From the NCBI RefSeq assembly GCF_000935025.1, contig NZ_CP010836.1, positions 186,001 through 250,000 on the forward strand: 64,000 bases of DNA, in the 5' to 3' direction. The notes beneath the pieces were generated by a model. It was not told where the DNA came from. It saw nothing but the letters and a program-made list of their open reading frames with translations, and made no database searches. Each line of letters starts with the position of its first letter. The stretch's first letter is position 1. A program made the position numbers and the translations under genes. The DNA comes from Sphingomonas hengshuiensis. GTDB taxonomy: Bacteria > Pseudomonadota > Alphaproteobacteria > Sphingomonadales > Sphingomonadaceae. Below, piece by piece: positions 1 to 9,105 of this stretch.

Positions 1-559
1 CGCCGACAAAGCCGTCGGCGATGCCGTTCCAGCCATTGCCGAAGCGCATCCCCGTCATGCGCAGTTCCGCCGTCGTGCGATCGGTGGGCGCGCGCGTGTT
101 GATGACGATCAGGCCCGATTCGCTGTTGGCGCCATAGAGCGTCGCCTGTGGCCCACGCAGCACTTCGATCGATTCGACCTGGTTCAGCACCGCGTTCGAA
201 AGCTCACGGAACGGGATGCCGTCGATATAGACGGCGGCGCGATTGACGATGAACGGGTTCGATTCGATGCCGCGGATCGAAATGAACGTGCTGCCGAGTT
301 GGCCGCTCTCGTTGAACTGCACGTTCGGTACGACGGCATCCAGCTGGCGAATGTCGCGGATGCGGGCTTCGTCCAGTGTCTCGCGCGTCAACACCGTCAC
401 AGAAGCGGGCGTGTCCTGAAGCCGCGTGTCGCGGCGCGTACCGGTGACCACGATTTCATTCTGGCCGGGCGTCTGCCCAGGATCGCTTGCCGATTGCGCT
501 TGAACGACGGCAGGCGTGGCACAGCCCGCGAGGATGCAGGCGAGACGAACGGACGACAT
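1..559 (-). CDS. TonB-dependent receptor, N-terminal part (runs off the window)
   Basis: Outer-membrane TonB-dependent receptor. About 186 residues are visible: a short export signal with a Cys-containing hydrophobic stretch (ACILAGCATPAVVQAQ), then the TonB-box-like segment NEIVVTGTRR and a plug domain with LRGPQATLYGANSESGLIVI, which matches the usual plug core RGPQ..LYG. The barrel lies beyond the left edge. The ATG at 559 is the only start upstream of the signal peptide. It is transcribed away from an AraC regulator starting 59 bp away, so that regulator may control it. The substrate cannot be read from the plug alone. Confidence 0.9.
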   Translation of the reverse strand, partial: MSSVRLACILAGCATPAVVQAQSASDPGQTPGQNEIVVTGTRRDTRLQDTPASVTVLTRETLDEARIRDIRQLDAVVPNVQFNESGQLGSTFISIRGIESNPFIVNRAAVYIDGIPFRELSNAVLNQVESIEVLRGPQATLYGANSESGLIVINTRAPTDRTTAELRMTGMRFGNGWNGIADGFVG

Positions 560-618
560 GATGGATAAACGCTCCCCGGACTCTTTTCCGGGGCGTGTAA
601 TACTGTATCATCGCGGAC
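560..618. promoter_or_regulatory. Divergent promoter gap with a stem-loop
   Basis: Only 59 bp separate the receptor and the AraC gene, so both promoters must lie here or overlap the coding ends. A 7-bp stem (CCCCGGA at 574-580, TCCGGGG at 587-593, 6-nt loop) lies in the receptor's leader and includes its GGGGAG ribosome-binding-like bases. Whether it acts as operator, translational hairpin or neither is not shown. Confidence 0.35.
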
Positions 619-1500
619 ATGCCGCTCCATTCCGAGACCGACCGCTCCAATCGGGGAAATAGCAGCTTGGTCGACAGCGATCGGGCAAGGATCGCCGGTG
701 GTGCCCAGGATTCGGGCACGGTGCTGTCGTCGCCCGATGGCAGTGCGACGATCCTGCGTCGGCGCTATCCAGCGTTCGAGGGGCCGATCGCCAACGGCCC
801 GCACCTGCGCATCGGCCTGTCCGTCAGCGGCAGCGCGCGGCTGGTGCAGCATGTCGGCGGCGGGCGGCTGGAGGGCAGCTGGCGGCGCGGTGCGATCGTC
901 GTCACGCCGCCGGGCGGCACCGGGGAGGCCAGCAGTTCCCCCGTCGACATGATCGGGCTGGCGCTACTGCCTTCGCATTGGAATGCCGCCGCCGACATGG
1001 ATTGGGACGCGGTATCGCACCGCTTCCACGCCGATCCGCTGCTCGCCTCGGTCCTCACCGCGCTCTGCTACGAAGCCGAGGCGCATGGCGCATCGACCGC
1101 CTTTTTCGAACATGGCGTGTCGCTGATCGTGAAGCGGCTGGCGGATTCGGCGCCGCCGGCGGCGGACGTCCGATCAGCCCGCCCCTTATCTGCCCAGCGG
1201 CTTGCGCGCGTGCGCGCCTATGTCGATGCGCATTTGGGCGACGACCTTTCCGTGACACAGATGGCCGCGATTGCGGGGATGGATCCCAGCGGCTTCACCC
1301 GTGCGCTTCGCGCACGCACCGGCCTTGCGCCCTATCGCTGGCTGACGATGCTGCGAATGGAGCGGGCGGCAGCGCTCCTTGCCGCCGGCGCCAGCGTCAT
1401 GGGGGCGGCAAACGCGGTTGGCTATGCCAATGCCGGCAAGTTCGCGGCCGCGTTTCGCCGGATTACGGGAATGCCGCCCTCCGACTGGCGACCGCGATAG
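619..1500 (+). CDS. AraC family transcriptional regulator
   Basis: Protein of 293 residues. The last ~100 residues form the AraC double helix-turn-helix: RLARVRAYVDAHLGDDLSVT, AAIAGMDPSGFTRALRARTG, then ANAVGYANAGKFAAAFRRITG and PSDWR, matching the family signature. The N-terminal ~180 residues are a variable effector-binding region with no recognisable ligand motif. Divergent from the TonB receptor gene, it is the natural candidate for controlling it. The ATG at 619 follows directly on the shared promoter gap. Confidence 0.9.
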   Translation: MPLHSETDRSNRGNSSLVDSDRARIAGGAQDSGTVLSSPDGSATILRRRYPAFEGPIANGPHLRIGLSVSGSARLVQHVGGGRLEGSWRRGAIVVTPPGGTGEASSSPVDMIGLALLPSHWNAAADMDWDAVSHRFHADPLLASVLTALCYEAEAHGASTAFFEHGVSLIVKRLADSAPPAADVRSARPLSAQRLARVRAYVDAHLGDDLSVTQMAAIAGMDPSGFTRALRARTGLAPYRWLTMLRMERAAALLAAGASVMGAANAVGYANAGKFAAAFRRITGMPPSDWRPR

Positions 1501-1553
1501 CCCGGGCAGCTGTGCAACCCCGCCCCGCGCACGCCAGATCGCCTTTGTTCGCG

Positions 1554-3686
1554 TTACTCCCCGCCCAGACCCCTATTGCGCAGCAGTGCCTCCGGCGTCG
1601 GCATCCGCCCGCGAAACGCGGTGTAGCTCTCCGCCGGATCGCGGGTGTTGCCGCGTTCCAGCACCTCGCGGCGCAGCTTCGCCGCCAGTGCCGGATCATA
1701 GATGTTGCCCGCTTCCTTGAACGCCTGGAACCCGTCGGCGTCCATCACCTCGGCCCAGGTATAGGCGTAATAGCCGGCCGAATAGCCGCCGTCGAAGATG
1801 TGGCTGAAATGGGCAAGGCGGTGGCGCATCCCCACTTCCTCGGGCACGCCGAGCGCTTTCAGCTCCGCTGCTTCCCAGGCGCGCGCATCGAAATTGGCGG
1901 GCAGGCTGGTCAGCGCATGCAGCCGCATGTCGAGGATTGCGGAAGACAGCTGCTGCACCGTCAGATAGCCCTGGTTGAAGGTCCGCGACGTGAGCAGTGC
2001 CTGCAACATCGCTTCCGGCATCGGTTCGCCGGCTGCGTTGCGGGCATAGGTGCGCAGCGTCTCCGGCTCGGTCACCCAATGCTCATAGACCTGGCTCGGG
2101 AATTCGACGAAGTCGCGCGATACCGCCGTGCCGGACAGGCTGGGGTAGCGCACCTTGCTGAGCAAGCCGTGCAGGCCATGGCCGAATTCATGGAACAGCG
2201 TCCGCGCCTCGTCGACCGAGATCTGCGCCGGCTGGCCCGGCGCGGGCGGAACGATATTCTGGTTGTTCACGACGATCGGCAGTTCGCCGAACAGAGTGTT
2301 CTGGTCGCGCAGGCTGTTCATCCACGCGCCCGGCCGCTTGGTTGGCCGCGCGACCCAGTCGGCGTAGAACAGGCCGATCGTGCGCCCGTCCGCCTCGCGC
2401 AATTCCCACACCCGCACGCCCTTGGCATAGACGGGCACGTCCTTCCGTTCGTGCGCGGTGATGCCATAAAGTTTGTTGGTGGTATCGAACAGCGCCGCGA
2501 CCATGTTGTCGAGCAGCAGATACTGCTTCACCGCCCCCTCATCGAGTGCGAAGCGTTGCTTGCGTACCTGCTCGGCATAATAGCGCCAGTCCCAGGGTTC
2601 GACCTTGGCGATGCCGTCCTTGGCGGCATATGCGGCGATGTCGCGCAGCTCTTCCTTGGCCCTGACAAGCGCCGGGCGATAGACGCGCATCAGCAGTTCT
2701 GTCGCGGCGGCCGGGGTCTTGGCCATCTGATCCTGCAGGACGAACGCGGCATGGCTTTCCGCGCCGAGCAGCTTGGCGCGCTCGATGCGGAGCGCGACCA
2801 TCCGGGCGATGATCGCATTGGTATCGTTGGCGTTGCCATTGTCGCCGCGCATCACGAACGCACGCCAGATCTTTTCGCGCGCGGCGCGGTTGGGCGCGGC
2901 GGTAAGGAACGGCTCGGCGGCAGAGCGCGTCGCCGGGAACAGGAAGCTGCCGGCGTGCCCGGCGGCTTCGGCCGCCATCGCGGCGGCGCTGCGCTGATCT
3001 TCAGGCACGCCGGCGACCTCGGCAGCGCCGAGCAACACGCTGCCGGCCTTCTGGTCGGCGAGCAGCTTCTGCCCGAAATCGACGCCCAGCGTCGCAAGCT
3101 CTTCGTTGATCGCGGCGACGCGGGTCCGCTGCGCCGGGTTCAGCGCGGCACCCGCACGGACAAACCGGCTGTGCGTTTCCTGCAGTAACCGCGCCTGCTC
3201 AGGGGAAAGCTGCAAGGTCGCGCGTGCCTTCCACAGCGTATCGACGCGGCCGAACAGCTTCGGATCCAGCAGCGTGTCGTTGCTCAGCCGCGTCAGTTTG
3301 GGCGTGACCCGTTCCTCGACCCCCTGGATGGCGTCGGTGGCATCGGCGGAAGCGACATTGAAGAAGGTGCTCGCAATGCGCCCCAGCGGCCGTCCCGCGC
3401 CTTCCATCGCCTCGATCGTGTTGGCGAAGCTGGGCGCGGCGGGATTGTCGGCGATCCGCCGATAGTCTGTCCGTGCCTCGGCGAGCGCGGCGTCGAATGC
3501 CGGCTCATATTGTTCAGGGCGGATTCGGTCATAGGGCGGAACGCCGTCCGGCGTGGTCCAGCGCGCGAGCAACGGGTTGGCGGTCTGGTCTGGGGCCGCG
3601 CGGGGCGTTTGCGCTGCGGCGGCGTCGGGAAGCGGGGATGCCAGCATGGTGACCAGCACGGTACAGGCAAGCAGGGGTGTTCGCAC
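1554..3686 (-). CDS. M3 family zinc peptidase (peptidyl-dipeptidase Dcp / oligopeptidase A type), exported
   Basis: Zinc metallopeptidase of the thimet-oligopeptidase (M3) family, which trims short peptides. It is 710 residues from a GTG start at 3686, chosen because AGGAAA lies six bases upstream and because a signal peptide (TPLLACTVLVTMLASPLPDAAAAQ) follows at once; longer starts would bury it. The zinc motif HEFGH is at about residues 499-503, preceded by DEARTLF. The signal peptide suggests a periplasmic role, unlike cytoplasmic E. coli OpdA. Dcp and OpdA types are not easily told apart here. Convergent with the AraC gene. Confidence 0.92.
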   Translation of the reverse strand: MRTPLLACTVLVTMLASPLPDAAAAQTPRAAPDQTANPLLARWTTPDGVPPYDRIRPEQYEPAFDAALAEARTDYRRIADNPAAPSFANTIEAMEGAGRPLGRIASTFFNVASADATDAIQGVEERVTPKLTRLSNDTLLDPKLFGRVDTLWKARATLQLSPEQARLLQETHSRFVRAGAALNPAQRTRVAAINEELATLGVDFGQKLLADQKAGSVLLGAAEVAGVPEDQRSAAAMAAEAAGHAGSFLFPATRSAAEPFLTAAPNRAAREKIWRAFVMRGDNGNANDTNAIIARMVALRIERAKLLGAESHAAFVLQDQMAKTPAAATELLMRVYRPALVRAKEELRDIAAYAAKDGIAKVEPWDWRYYAEQVRKQRFALDEGAVKQYLLLDNMVAALFDTTNKLYGITAHERKDVPVYAKGVRVWELREADGRTIGLFYADWVARPTKRPGAWMNSLRDQNTLFGELPIVVNNQNIVPPAPGQPAQISVDEARTLFHEFGHGLHGLLSKVRYPSLSGTAVSRDFVEFPSQVYEHWVTEPETLRTYARNAAGEPMPEAMLQALLTSRTFNQGYLTVQQLSSAILDMRLHALTSLPANFDARAWEAAELKALGVPEEVGMRHRLAHFSHIFDGGYSAGYYAYTWAEVMDADGFQAFKEAGNIYDPALAAKLRREVLERGNTRDPAESYTAFRGRMPTPEALLRNRGLGGE

Positions 3687-3749
3687 GGTGTATTTCCTAT
3701 TCAACGTCTTGGGCGCAGCCGCCGGTGCCAGGACTTGCGGCAAGCGTGG

Positions 3750-4172
3750 CTATTGCAGTGTGGTGGCGCATTCGGCGCAGCGGCCATGGCTCTCGATGAT
3801 GAGCCGGGCAGGCCTGAAACCCAGCCGCTGCGCTTGGGCGGCCAGTTGCGCGGGGAGTTCGGGGCAGGGCAGAAGTTGGATCGCATGGCAGCCATCGCAG
3901 ATCAGGCACATGTCGAACGGCGCGCGCCAGAGCATATAGGCGGCCAGCGTTTCGACGCGGAACACCCGCCCCTGCGCCATCAGCCGCGCCAATACGCGGT
4001 ACACCTGGGTGGGCGCGATCGGATGCCCCTCGGCGGTGCAGCGATGGACGATGTCATAGGCGCTGATCGGCCGGTTGGCGCCTGTAAGCAACGCCACCAC
4101 GCGCGCCTCGGCGACGCCGGGGGCCCTGCGGGGCGCCGCAGCGCCACTCGCTGCATGTGCCGGGGCGCGCAT
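3750..4172 (-). CDS. Fur family metalloregulator, Zur-like
   Basis: A 140-residue Fur-type repressor. The winged helix (ARVVALLTGANRPISAYDIV and PTQVYRVLARLMAQGRV) is followed by metal-binding cysteines: CLICDGC at 89-95 and CAEC at 132-135, the two CxxC pairs that hold structural zinc in Fur/Zur proteins. The ATG at 4172 lies two bases after the merC stop, so the pair is one operon. The Zur-like operator ahead of merC (4623-4636) suggests zinc-responsive autoregulation. Assignment as Zur rather than Fur rests on that box and on the neighbour. Confidence 0.85.
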   Translation of the reverse strand: MRAPAHAASGAAAPRRAPGVAEARVVALLTGANRPISAYDIVHRCTAEGHPIAPTQVYRVLARLMAQGRVFRVETLAAYMLWRAPFDMCLICDGCHAIQLLPCPELPAQLAAQAQRLGFRPARLIIESHGRCAECATTLQ

Positions 4173-4174
4173 CG

Positions 4175-4579
4175 TCACCGCTTCACCGCATGGGGGCCGT
4201 CGCCATGCCGAAGCGCGCGCCAGTTGAGCGCATGGCCAAGCGCCAGCGCCAGGGCGCCGGGCACGGTCAGCGCGGCTTCCATCGCTTCGGTCGGGGCGGC
4301 GAGTGCGCCGAATGCCAGCAGCGCAATCCCTGGAACCACGATCTTCGCCGGCCTGCTCTGGCGATGGCGGCGATAGCCGGCAGCCAGCGCGATCGTGCTG
4401 GCCGGTATCGCAAGCGCAAGCGCCCACAAGTGGAATTGCTCCGGCACCGCCAGATAGGCCGCCAGCACGGGAAGCAGGAGGATCAGCATCGGCAGCACGA
4501 GGCAGTGCACCAGGCAGAGCAGCGAGAGTCCGAGCGCGAGCGCGTCGTACAGATATTGTCGTCGCACTGCCTGCGTCAT
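4175..4579 (-). CDS. MerC-domain membrane protein
   Basis: A 134-residue protein with about four transmembrane helices. The first helix contains LCLVHCLVLPML, the Cys-x-x-His-Cys metal-binding signature of the MerC family. Classical MerC imports mercuric ions, but there are no other mer genes here. Stand-alone MerC-domain genes paired with a Fur-family regulator are common in sphingomonads, where a role in zinc or another metal is more plausible. First gene of the pair; operator 44 bp upstream. Confidence 0.85.
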   Translation of the reverse strand: MTQAVRRQYLYDALALGLSLLCLVHCLVLPMLILLLPVLAAYLAVPEQFHLWALALAIPASTIALAAGYRRHRQSRPAKIVVPGIALLAFGALAAPTEAMEAALTVPGALALALGHALNWRALRHGDGPHAVKR

Positions 4580-4622
4580 GCCTTACTCCATCCAACGCTG
4601 GACACCGAGGTGCCTGCGTGGC

Positions 4623-4636
4623 AATGATATAACATT
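4623..4636. promoter_or_regulatory. Zur-like operator
   Basis: AATGATATAACATT is a near-perfect dyad (one mismatched pair) that fits the alphaproteobacterial Zur-box shape AATGnTATAnCATT. It sits 44 bp upstream of merC and 221 bp upstream of the divergent sod gene, in an AT-rich patch of otherwise GC-rich DNA. Expected ligand: the Fur-family protein encoded at 3750-4172. Confidence 0.6.
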
Positions 4637-4857
4637 ACCATCGCGTCAAGTGGCCTTCCCACCTATTGGCGTCCGACCAAGGAAGAAAGCACGTTGTTCC
4701 AGCTACATCGCTGTCGGGATGCAGCCCGGCCACCCCGGTCTTCCCTCTTCGCGCGGAACGCTCTTTCTTTGAGCGCGCGGTCGACGCCAAATCCGCGTGC
4801 CACGCGTTTCGGTCGTGTGCCGACCCGTCCCACCCCAGCCATAACCAGGAGGAACCC

Positions 4858-5565
4858 ATGAAGCGCATTGTCCTATCGCTTGCGTTTGCGAGCCTTGCCG
4901 CCGCCCCGTCGCTCGCTCTCGCACAGGCGACGCCTGCGCCCGCCGCCTTCACGCTGCCGGCGCTGCCCTATGCCGCCGACGCGCTGGAACCGGCGATCGA
5001 TGCGCAGACGATGACGATCCACCACGACAAGCACCACCAGGCCTATGTCGATGCGCTGAACAAGGCAGTTGCCGCCGATGCTGCGCTGGCTGGCCAGTCG
5101 CTCGAGCAACTTGTCGCCAGGGCGGGCACGCTGCCGGCGGTCGTGCGCAACAATGCCGGCGGGCATTGGAACCACAGCTTCTTCTGGAAGACGATGGCGT
5201 CGCCCGCGCAGGCTGGCGCGCCCTCGCCGGCGCTGGCGACCGCGATTGCCGACAGCTTTGGCTCGCTCGACACGTTCAAGGCCGCGTTCAAGGAGGCGGG
5301 TACCAAGCGCTTCGGCTCGGGCTGGGTCTGGCTGATCGTGGGCGCGGACGGCAAGCTGGCCATTACCTCCACCCCCAACCAGGACAATCCGTTGATGGAC
5401 GTGGCCGAAGCCAAGGGCACGCCGATCCTCGGCAACGACGTGTGGGAGCATGCCTATTATCTGAAGTACCAGAACCGCCGCGGCGATTATCTCGACGGCT
5501 GGTGGCAGGTGGTGAACTGGGCCGAAGTCTCCCGCCGCTACGCGCAAGCAATGGCAAAGCGCTAA
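4858..5565 (+). CDS. Superoxide dismutase, Mn-type residues, exported
   Basis: Fe/Mn superoxide dismutase of 235 residues. The start at 4858 follows a strong AGGAGG (4847-4852) and opens a signal peptide ending LALAQA, so the enzyme acts in the periplasm. Metal ligands are visible in [22 protein letters not shown] and the Asp and His of DVWEHAYYL. The second-sphere glutamine in TPNQDNPLM is in the position typical of manganese enzymes. The 278-bp gap to merC holds the Zur-like box, but a regulatory link to sod is not shown. Confidence 0.92.
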   Translation: MKRIVLSLAFASLAAAPSLALAQATPAPAAFTLPALPYAADALEPAIDAQTMTIHHDKHHQAYVDALNKAVAADAALAGQSLEQLVARAGTLPAVVRNNAGGHWNHSFFWKTMASPAQAGAPSPALATAIADSFGSLDTFKAAFKEAGTKRFGSGWVWLIVGADGKLAITSTPNQDNPLMDVAEAKGTPILGNDVWEHAYYLKYQNRRGDYLDGWWQVVNWAEVSRRYAQAMAKR

Positions 5566-5589
5566 GACGATGGCACAGCCGATCTAGAC

Positions 5590-5930
5590 CGCCGCCTATT
5601 CGTGCTCGACTATGCCTATGACGGCATCCCCTCGACCTTCTCGTCCGGCGTGCCCGAGTTCGACTTGGTTATCTATGAGCGGCTTGAAGTGCAGCGCGGG
5701 CCGACCGGCCTGTTCCGTGGATCCGGATCGCCGGGCGGCACGATCAACCTCATCCGCAAGCGTGGACAGGATCAACTCGCAATTTCCGGCGCGCTTTCTG
5801 CCGGCTCCTGGAACAACTATCGCGGCGAGTTCGATATCGGCGGGCCGGTGGATGCAGCCGGGCGTCTGCGCCTGCGTGCGGTGGGCGCACTGCACGATCG
5901 CGACTTCTTCCAGGCCAAGTCGCATACCCG
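5590..5930 (+). pseudogene. Fragment of a TonB-dependent siderophore receptor
   Basis: About 110 codons encode an internal piece of a siderophore receptor plug and first strands: SSGVPEFDLVIYERLEVQRG, then GLFRGSGSPGGTINLIRKR and AGSWNNYRGEFDIGGP, highly typical of FhuE/FoxA-type receptors. There is no signal peptide or TonB box and no barrel. Homology ends near 5925-5930, where it is fused to an unrelated ABC permease piece in another frame. A deletion remnant, not expressed as a working receptor. Confidence 0.85.
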
Positions 5931-6590
5931 GCCGCGGCCAGCATCGCGCCGTTCCTCGACCCATGGTCGATCTTCGACCCGCACATGGCCGGACTGGAAA
6001 GCCCTGCGGTGCTCGCTGCAGGGCGCTTCGATCTCGCCTTTGTCATCGTCCTGCTTCTGCCCCTGCTGCTGATCGCCGCGACCTATGATTTCTGGTCGCG
6101 TGACGTCGAGAATGGCAGCGCCCGGTTCCAACTCGCCCAACCCATTTCGCCCGCCCGGCTGGTCTTGATGCGCGTAGCGGTGCGCGGCGGCGGCTTGCTT
6201 GCCGGCGCAACGCTGATCGCGTGCATGGCGCTCGTGCTGGCAGGCGCGCGCGACCTTGCTGGCCTGACAGGCTTTGCCGCCATCGTGCTTGCCTATGGAC
6301 TGTTCTGGATCGCGCTCACCACGCTCATCAATCTGTTCGTGCGTGCCTCGACCACTGCGGCGCTGGCGGCGGGTACCGCCTGGCTGGTGATCGTCGTGCT
6401 CTTGCCCGGCGCGATCGCAGCCGGGGTGGGCCTCGCGGCGCCCCGCCCGCCGGCGATGTCCTATACCAATGCCGTCCGCGCTGCAGGTCTGGAGGTGCGG
6501 GCCGCGCATGCCAGCGCCGCGCTCGCGGCTGCCAAGGCGCCACCGCGCAACAATTACCCTGCATCGCTGTGGCATAGCCGGGGCGAGATG
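5931..6590 (+). pseudogene. Fragment of an ABC transporter permease (DUF3526-like)
   Basis: From about 5931 a frame reads AASIAPFLDPWSIFDPHMAG followed by four or five hydrophobic helices and TYDFWSRDVENGSARFQLAQ, resembling the permease half of gliding/Nos-type ABC exporters (DUF3526). The N-terminal third and the C-terminus are missing; the frame runs on to 6743 but the last ~50 residues look like noise. No ATPase subunit is nearby. The stretch 6600-6739 holds no recognisable gene. Confidence 0.6.
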
Positions 6591-6739
6591 GCAGGGTCTC
6601 AAGGCCGAGGTGATCCTGCCTGGCGAGGCCGCGGAGACGATGAGATCGTCGGCGTCAGCGGCGTCTTCACCCGGGCAGTTCCGGCAGGGAGACGCAGTCA
6701 TTTGCCCTGCAGGCTCACCACGGCAGAGAAGCGCACGTC

Positions 6740-7552
6740 CTAGCCGATCGCGCGGCGCAGCATCAGATAGGCGATCATCAGCAGATAGATGCCGAAGAGA
6801 GTCTTCAGTGGCCGGGACGGCAGCTTGTGCGCTGCCGCCACGCCGTACGGCGCGGTCACGATCGACATCGCCGCGACTGCCGCAGTCGCGGGCAGGTTTA
6901 CATAACCGAGCGAGCCCCAGGGCAGCCGCTGCTCGTGCAGCCCGATCAGCACGAAGCCCAGCGTCGTCGGCACCGCGATCAGCGTGCCGACGCCCGATGC
7001 TGTCGCGATCGCGCGATGAATGGTGCGCCCGCACAACGTCATCAGCATGATCGCGAGCGTCCCCCCGCCGATGCCCAGCAGCGAGGAAAACGTCCCCAGT
7101 CCGGTTGCGAATCCTATCCGGAGCATGCCGCCGGGCATCGTGTCGCGCACCACCTTGTCGCCCAGCTTGGGGACAAGGAAATTGATCGACATGAGCCCCA
7201 CCCCGATCCCGAAGATCAGCGTCAGAACGCGGCCGTCGATCCGGTCCGCGAGCAGCACGCCCGCGCCACAGCCGAGGACGATCCACGGCGCCCAGCCGCG
7301 CAGCGTATCGAACTCCACGGCGCCGCGCTTCGCATGCGCGCGCAGCGACCGCAGCGAGGTTATGATGATCGTCGCTGCCGAGGTGCCGATCGCGACATGG
7401 GCATAATGATGCGGGTCACCGCCCAGCAGCGGCAGCACCAGCAGCAACGCGGGAACGACGACAAACCCACCGCCGATCCCGAACAGCCCGGCCGCGAACC
7501 CCGCCGCCAGGCCCGCTGCAAGCAAGGCGAACCCGGGAAGGAGCAACGCCAT
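6740..7552 (-). CDS. TauE/SafE family anion exporter
   Basis: Inner-membrane protein of 270 residues with about eight hydrophobic helices. The duplicated glycine motif of the family is present in both halves (AAGLFGIGGGFVVVPALL and FSSLLGIGGGTLAIMLM). The family exports sulfite, sulfoacetate and related organic anions. Its ATG overlaps the stop of the FG-GAP gene by one base (TGATG), so it is translated from the same message as that gene and the MHS transporter upstream. That context suggests export of an oxyanion or sulfonate released from the imported substrate, an inference only. Confidence 0.9.
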   Translation of the reverse strand: MALLLPGFALLAAGLAAGFAAGLFGIGGGFVVVPALLLVLPLLGGDPHHYAHVAIGTSAATIIITSLRSLRAHAKRGAVEFDTLRGWAPWIVLGCGAGVLLADRIDGRVLTLIFGIGVGLMSINFLVPKLGDKVVRDTMPGGMLRIGFATGLGTFSSLLGIGGGTLAIMLMTLCGRTIHRAIATASGVGTLIAVPTTLGFVLIGLHEQRLPWGSLGYVNLPATAAVAAMSIVTAPYGVAAAHKLPSRPLKTLFGIYLLMIAYLMLRRAIG

Positions 7553-9105
7553 CAGCGCACGCCCTCCACCTTCTGACGCACCACCAGTCGGGTGCCGGCA
7601 TAGCGCCGCGGGTCGACGTTGCGGATCGTTTGCGTCCTGCGGCCCTTCGGCGTCAGGAACGTCACCTCCACGGTGACCGGCGCAATTCTGGACAGCCCGA
7701 AATGCACCGGTAGCGCGCTTTGCGTGTTATAGCCGTCGCCGGTGCCGAGCTGCCGCGTCGCAAGGATCTTTCCGGCCGCATCGCGCAGTCGCACCTCGGC
7801 GCCGGCGCGAGTGAAATGCCCCTTGGCGTCGAGCACCAGCACCTGCAGGCTGCGGGCCGCGACGCTTTTCGGCGAGGTGTTATGGAAGACGAAATGGCCG
7901 CCGACCGGGCCATAGCCGTCGGTGATCGACAGATCGAGCGCGCCGTCGCCGTCATAGTCGACCCATTGCACGCCGTGGTCGCCGGCATTGACCGGGCTGG
8001 TGCGCGGCAGGACGTTGACGAAGCGGCGCCCGCCCTTGCCGTCGGGCGCGTTGTGCATCAGCGCATTGGTTGGCACCTGCTGCCCGACCGGGCCCTCATA
8101 GGCCATGATCGACAGGTCGATCCAGCCGTCATTGTCGTAATCGCCCCAGGCGGCACCGACGCCGTGGTTCTCGAAGCCAAGGCCCGCAGCGGCGGAGGCA
8201 TTCTCGAACGTGCCGTCGCCCTTGTTCCGGTACAGCGCGTTGGCGCCGTAATTGGGGACGAACAGGTCGAGATGGCCGTCATTGTCATAGTCGCCCACCG
8301 CGCAGCCGACGCCGCCTTCTTCCTTGGTGCGCGGCGGCCCGGCGACGCCGGCCTGCACCGCCACGTCGGTGAAATGCCCGCCATCGTTGCGCCACAGGGC
8401 ATCTGCCGCACCCGACTGGTTGGCGAGGAACAGGTCGAGGTCACCGTCCTCGTCATAGTCGAACCAGCAGGCGCCCACGGTCGGGCGCGGATCGGTGATG
8501 CCGTCGCTAGCCAGTATCTGGGCGAACTGGCCCTTGGTGTTGGCGAAAAGCTTGTTCGGGCCGATCCGATCGGCGGCGTACACGTCCAGATCGCCGTCAT
8601 TGTCGAAATCGACCCAGCTGGTCTGCCGCGCCGAGCGGCCGGAAAAGCCCAGCCCGATTGCCGCGCCGACTTCCTCGAATGTCTTGCCGGCCAGATTGTG
8701 GAATACCAGAGTCGCGGTCTTGGGATCGGTCGCGCCGCCGAGCAGGTCGAGCCAGCCGTCGCCGTCATAATCGCCCCAGCTCAGGCCGCGCAGCTCATAG
8801 CCCTTGGTAGGCAGCCCCATCGCCGCACCGACGCTGACGAAGGTGCCGCCGTCGTTGCGATAGAGCCGCAGTTCGCCGCTCTTGAGCGATACCGCCAGAT
8901 CGGCATCGCCGTCGCCGTCGAAATCGCCCCACGCATTGGAGAGCGAGCCGGCGACGCCGAACAGCTCGGGCTGGACCGACTGGAACGGCAGCGGCGGCGC
9001 ATCGGCGGCGGGAAGGGGGACGCCGTGCTCGTCCTGCATCGGCGCGGCGGCCAGCAACAGGGCGAAGGGAAGCAGGGGCAACAGGCGAACGCGAGCCATC
9101 GGCAT
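7552..9105 (-). CDS. Exported FG-GAP/VCBS repeat protein with ASPIC/UnbV domain
   Basis: 517 residues from the ATG at 9105, which overlaps the stop of the transporter gene (TAATG); the ATG six bases on, at 9099, has better ribosome-binding spacing and is equally possible. After a signal peptide there are about seven calcium-binding-type repeats such as WGDYDGDGWLDLL and WFDYDEDGDLDLFLA, expected to build a beta-propeller. The C-terminal ~90 residues are an ASPIC/UnbV domain (GYNTQSALPVHFGL, RNVDPRRY). Likely a secreted or surface scaffold; no enzymatic motif is visible. Confidence 0.9.
   Translation of the reverse strand: MPMARVRLLPLLPFALLLAAAPMQDEHGVPLPAADAPPLPFQSVQPELFGVAGSLSNAWGDFDGDGDADLAVSLKSGELRLYRNDGGTFVSVGAAMGLPTKGYELRGLSWGDYDGDGWLDLLGGATDPKTATLVFHNLAGKTFEEVGAAIGLGFSGRSARQTSWVDFDNDGDLDVYAADRIGPNKLFANTKGQFAQILASDGITDPRPTVGACWFDYDEDGDLDLFLANQSGAADALWRNDGGHFTDVAVQAGVAGPPRTKEEGGVGCAVGDYDNDGHLDLFVPNYGANALYRNKGDGTFENASAAAGLGFENHGVGAAWGDYDNDGWIDLSIMAYEGPVGQQVPTNALMHNAPDGKGGRRFVNVLPRTSPVNAGDHGVQWVDYDGDGALDLSITDGYGPVGGHFVFHNTSPKSVAARSLQVLVLDAKGHFTRAGAEVRLRDAAGKILATRQLGTGDGYNTQSALPVHFGLSRIAPVTVEVTFLTPKGRRTQTIRNVDPRRYAGTRLVVRQKVEGVR

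Noticed and set aside
978..3188. Very long plus-strand frame (736 codons)
   Set aside because: It lies opposite the M3 peptidase, whose zinc motif, signal peptide and ribosome-binding site are clear. The frame is rich in Arg, His and Gln and has no domain; it is a GC-bias shadow.
4175..4579. Mercury-resistance operon
   Set aside because: MerC domain only; no merA, merT, merP or merR nearby, and the partner is a Fur-family regulator with a Zur-like box.
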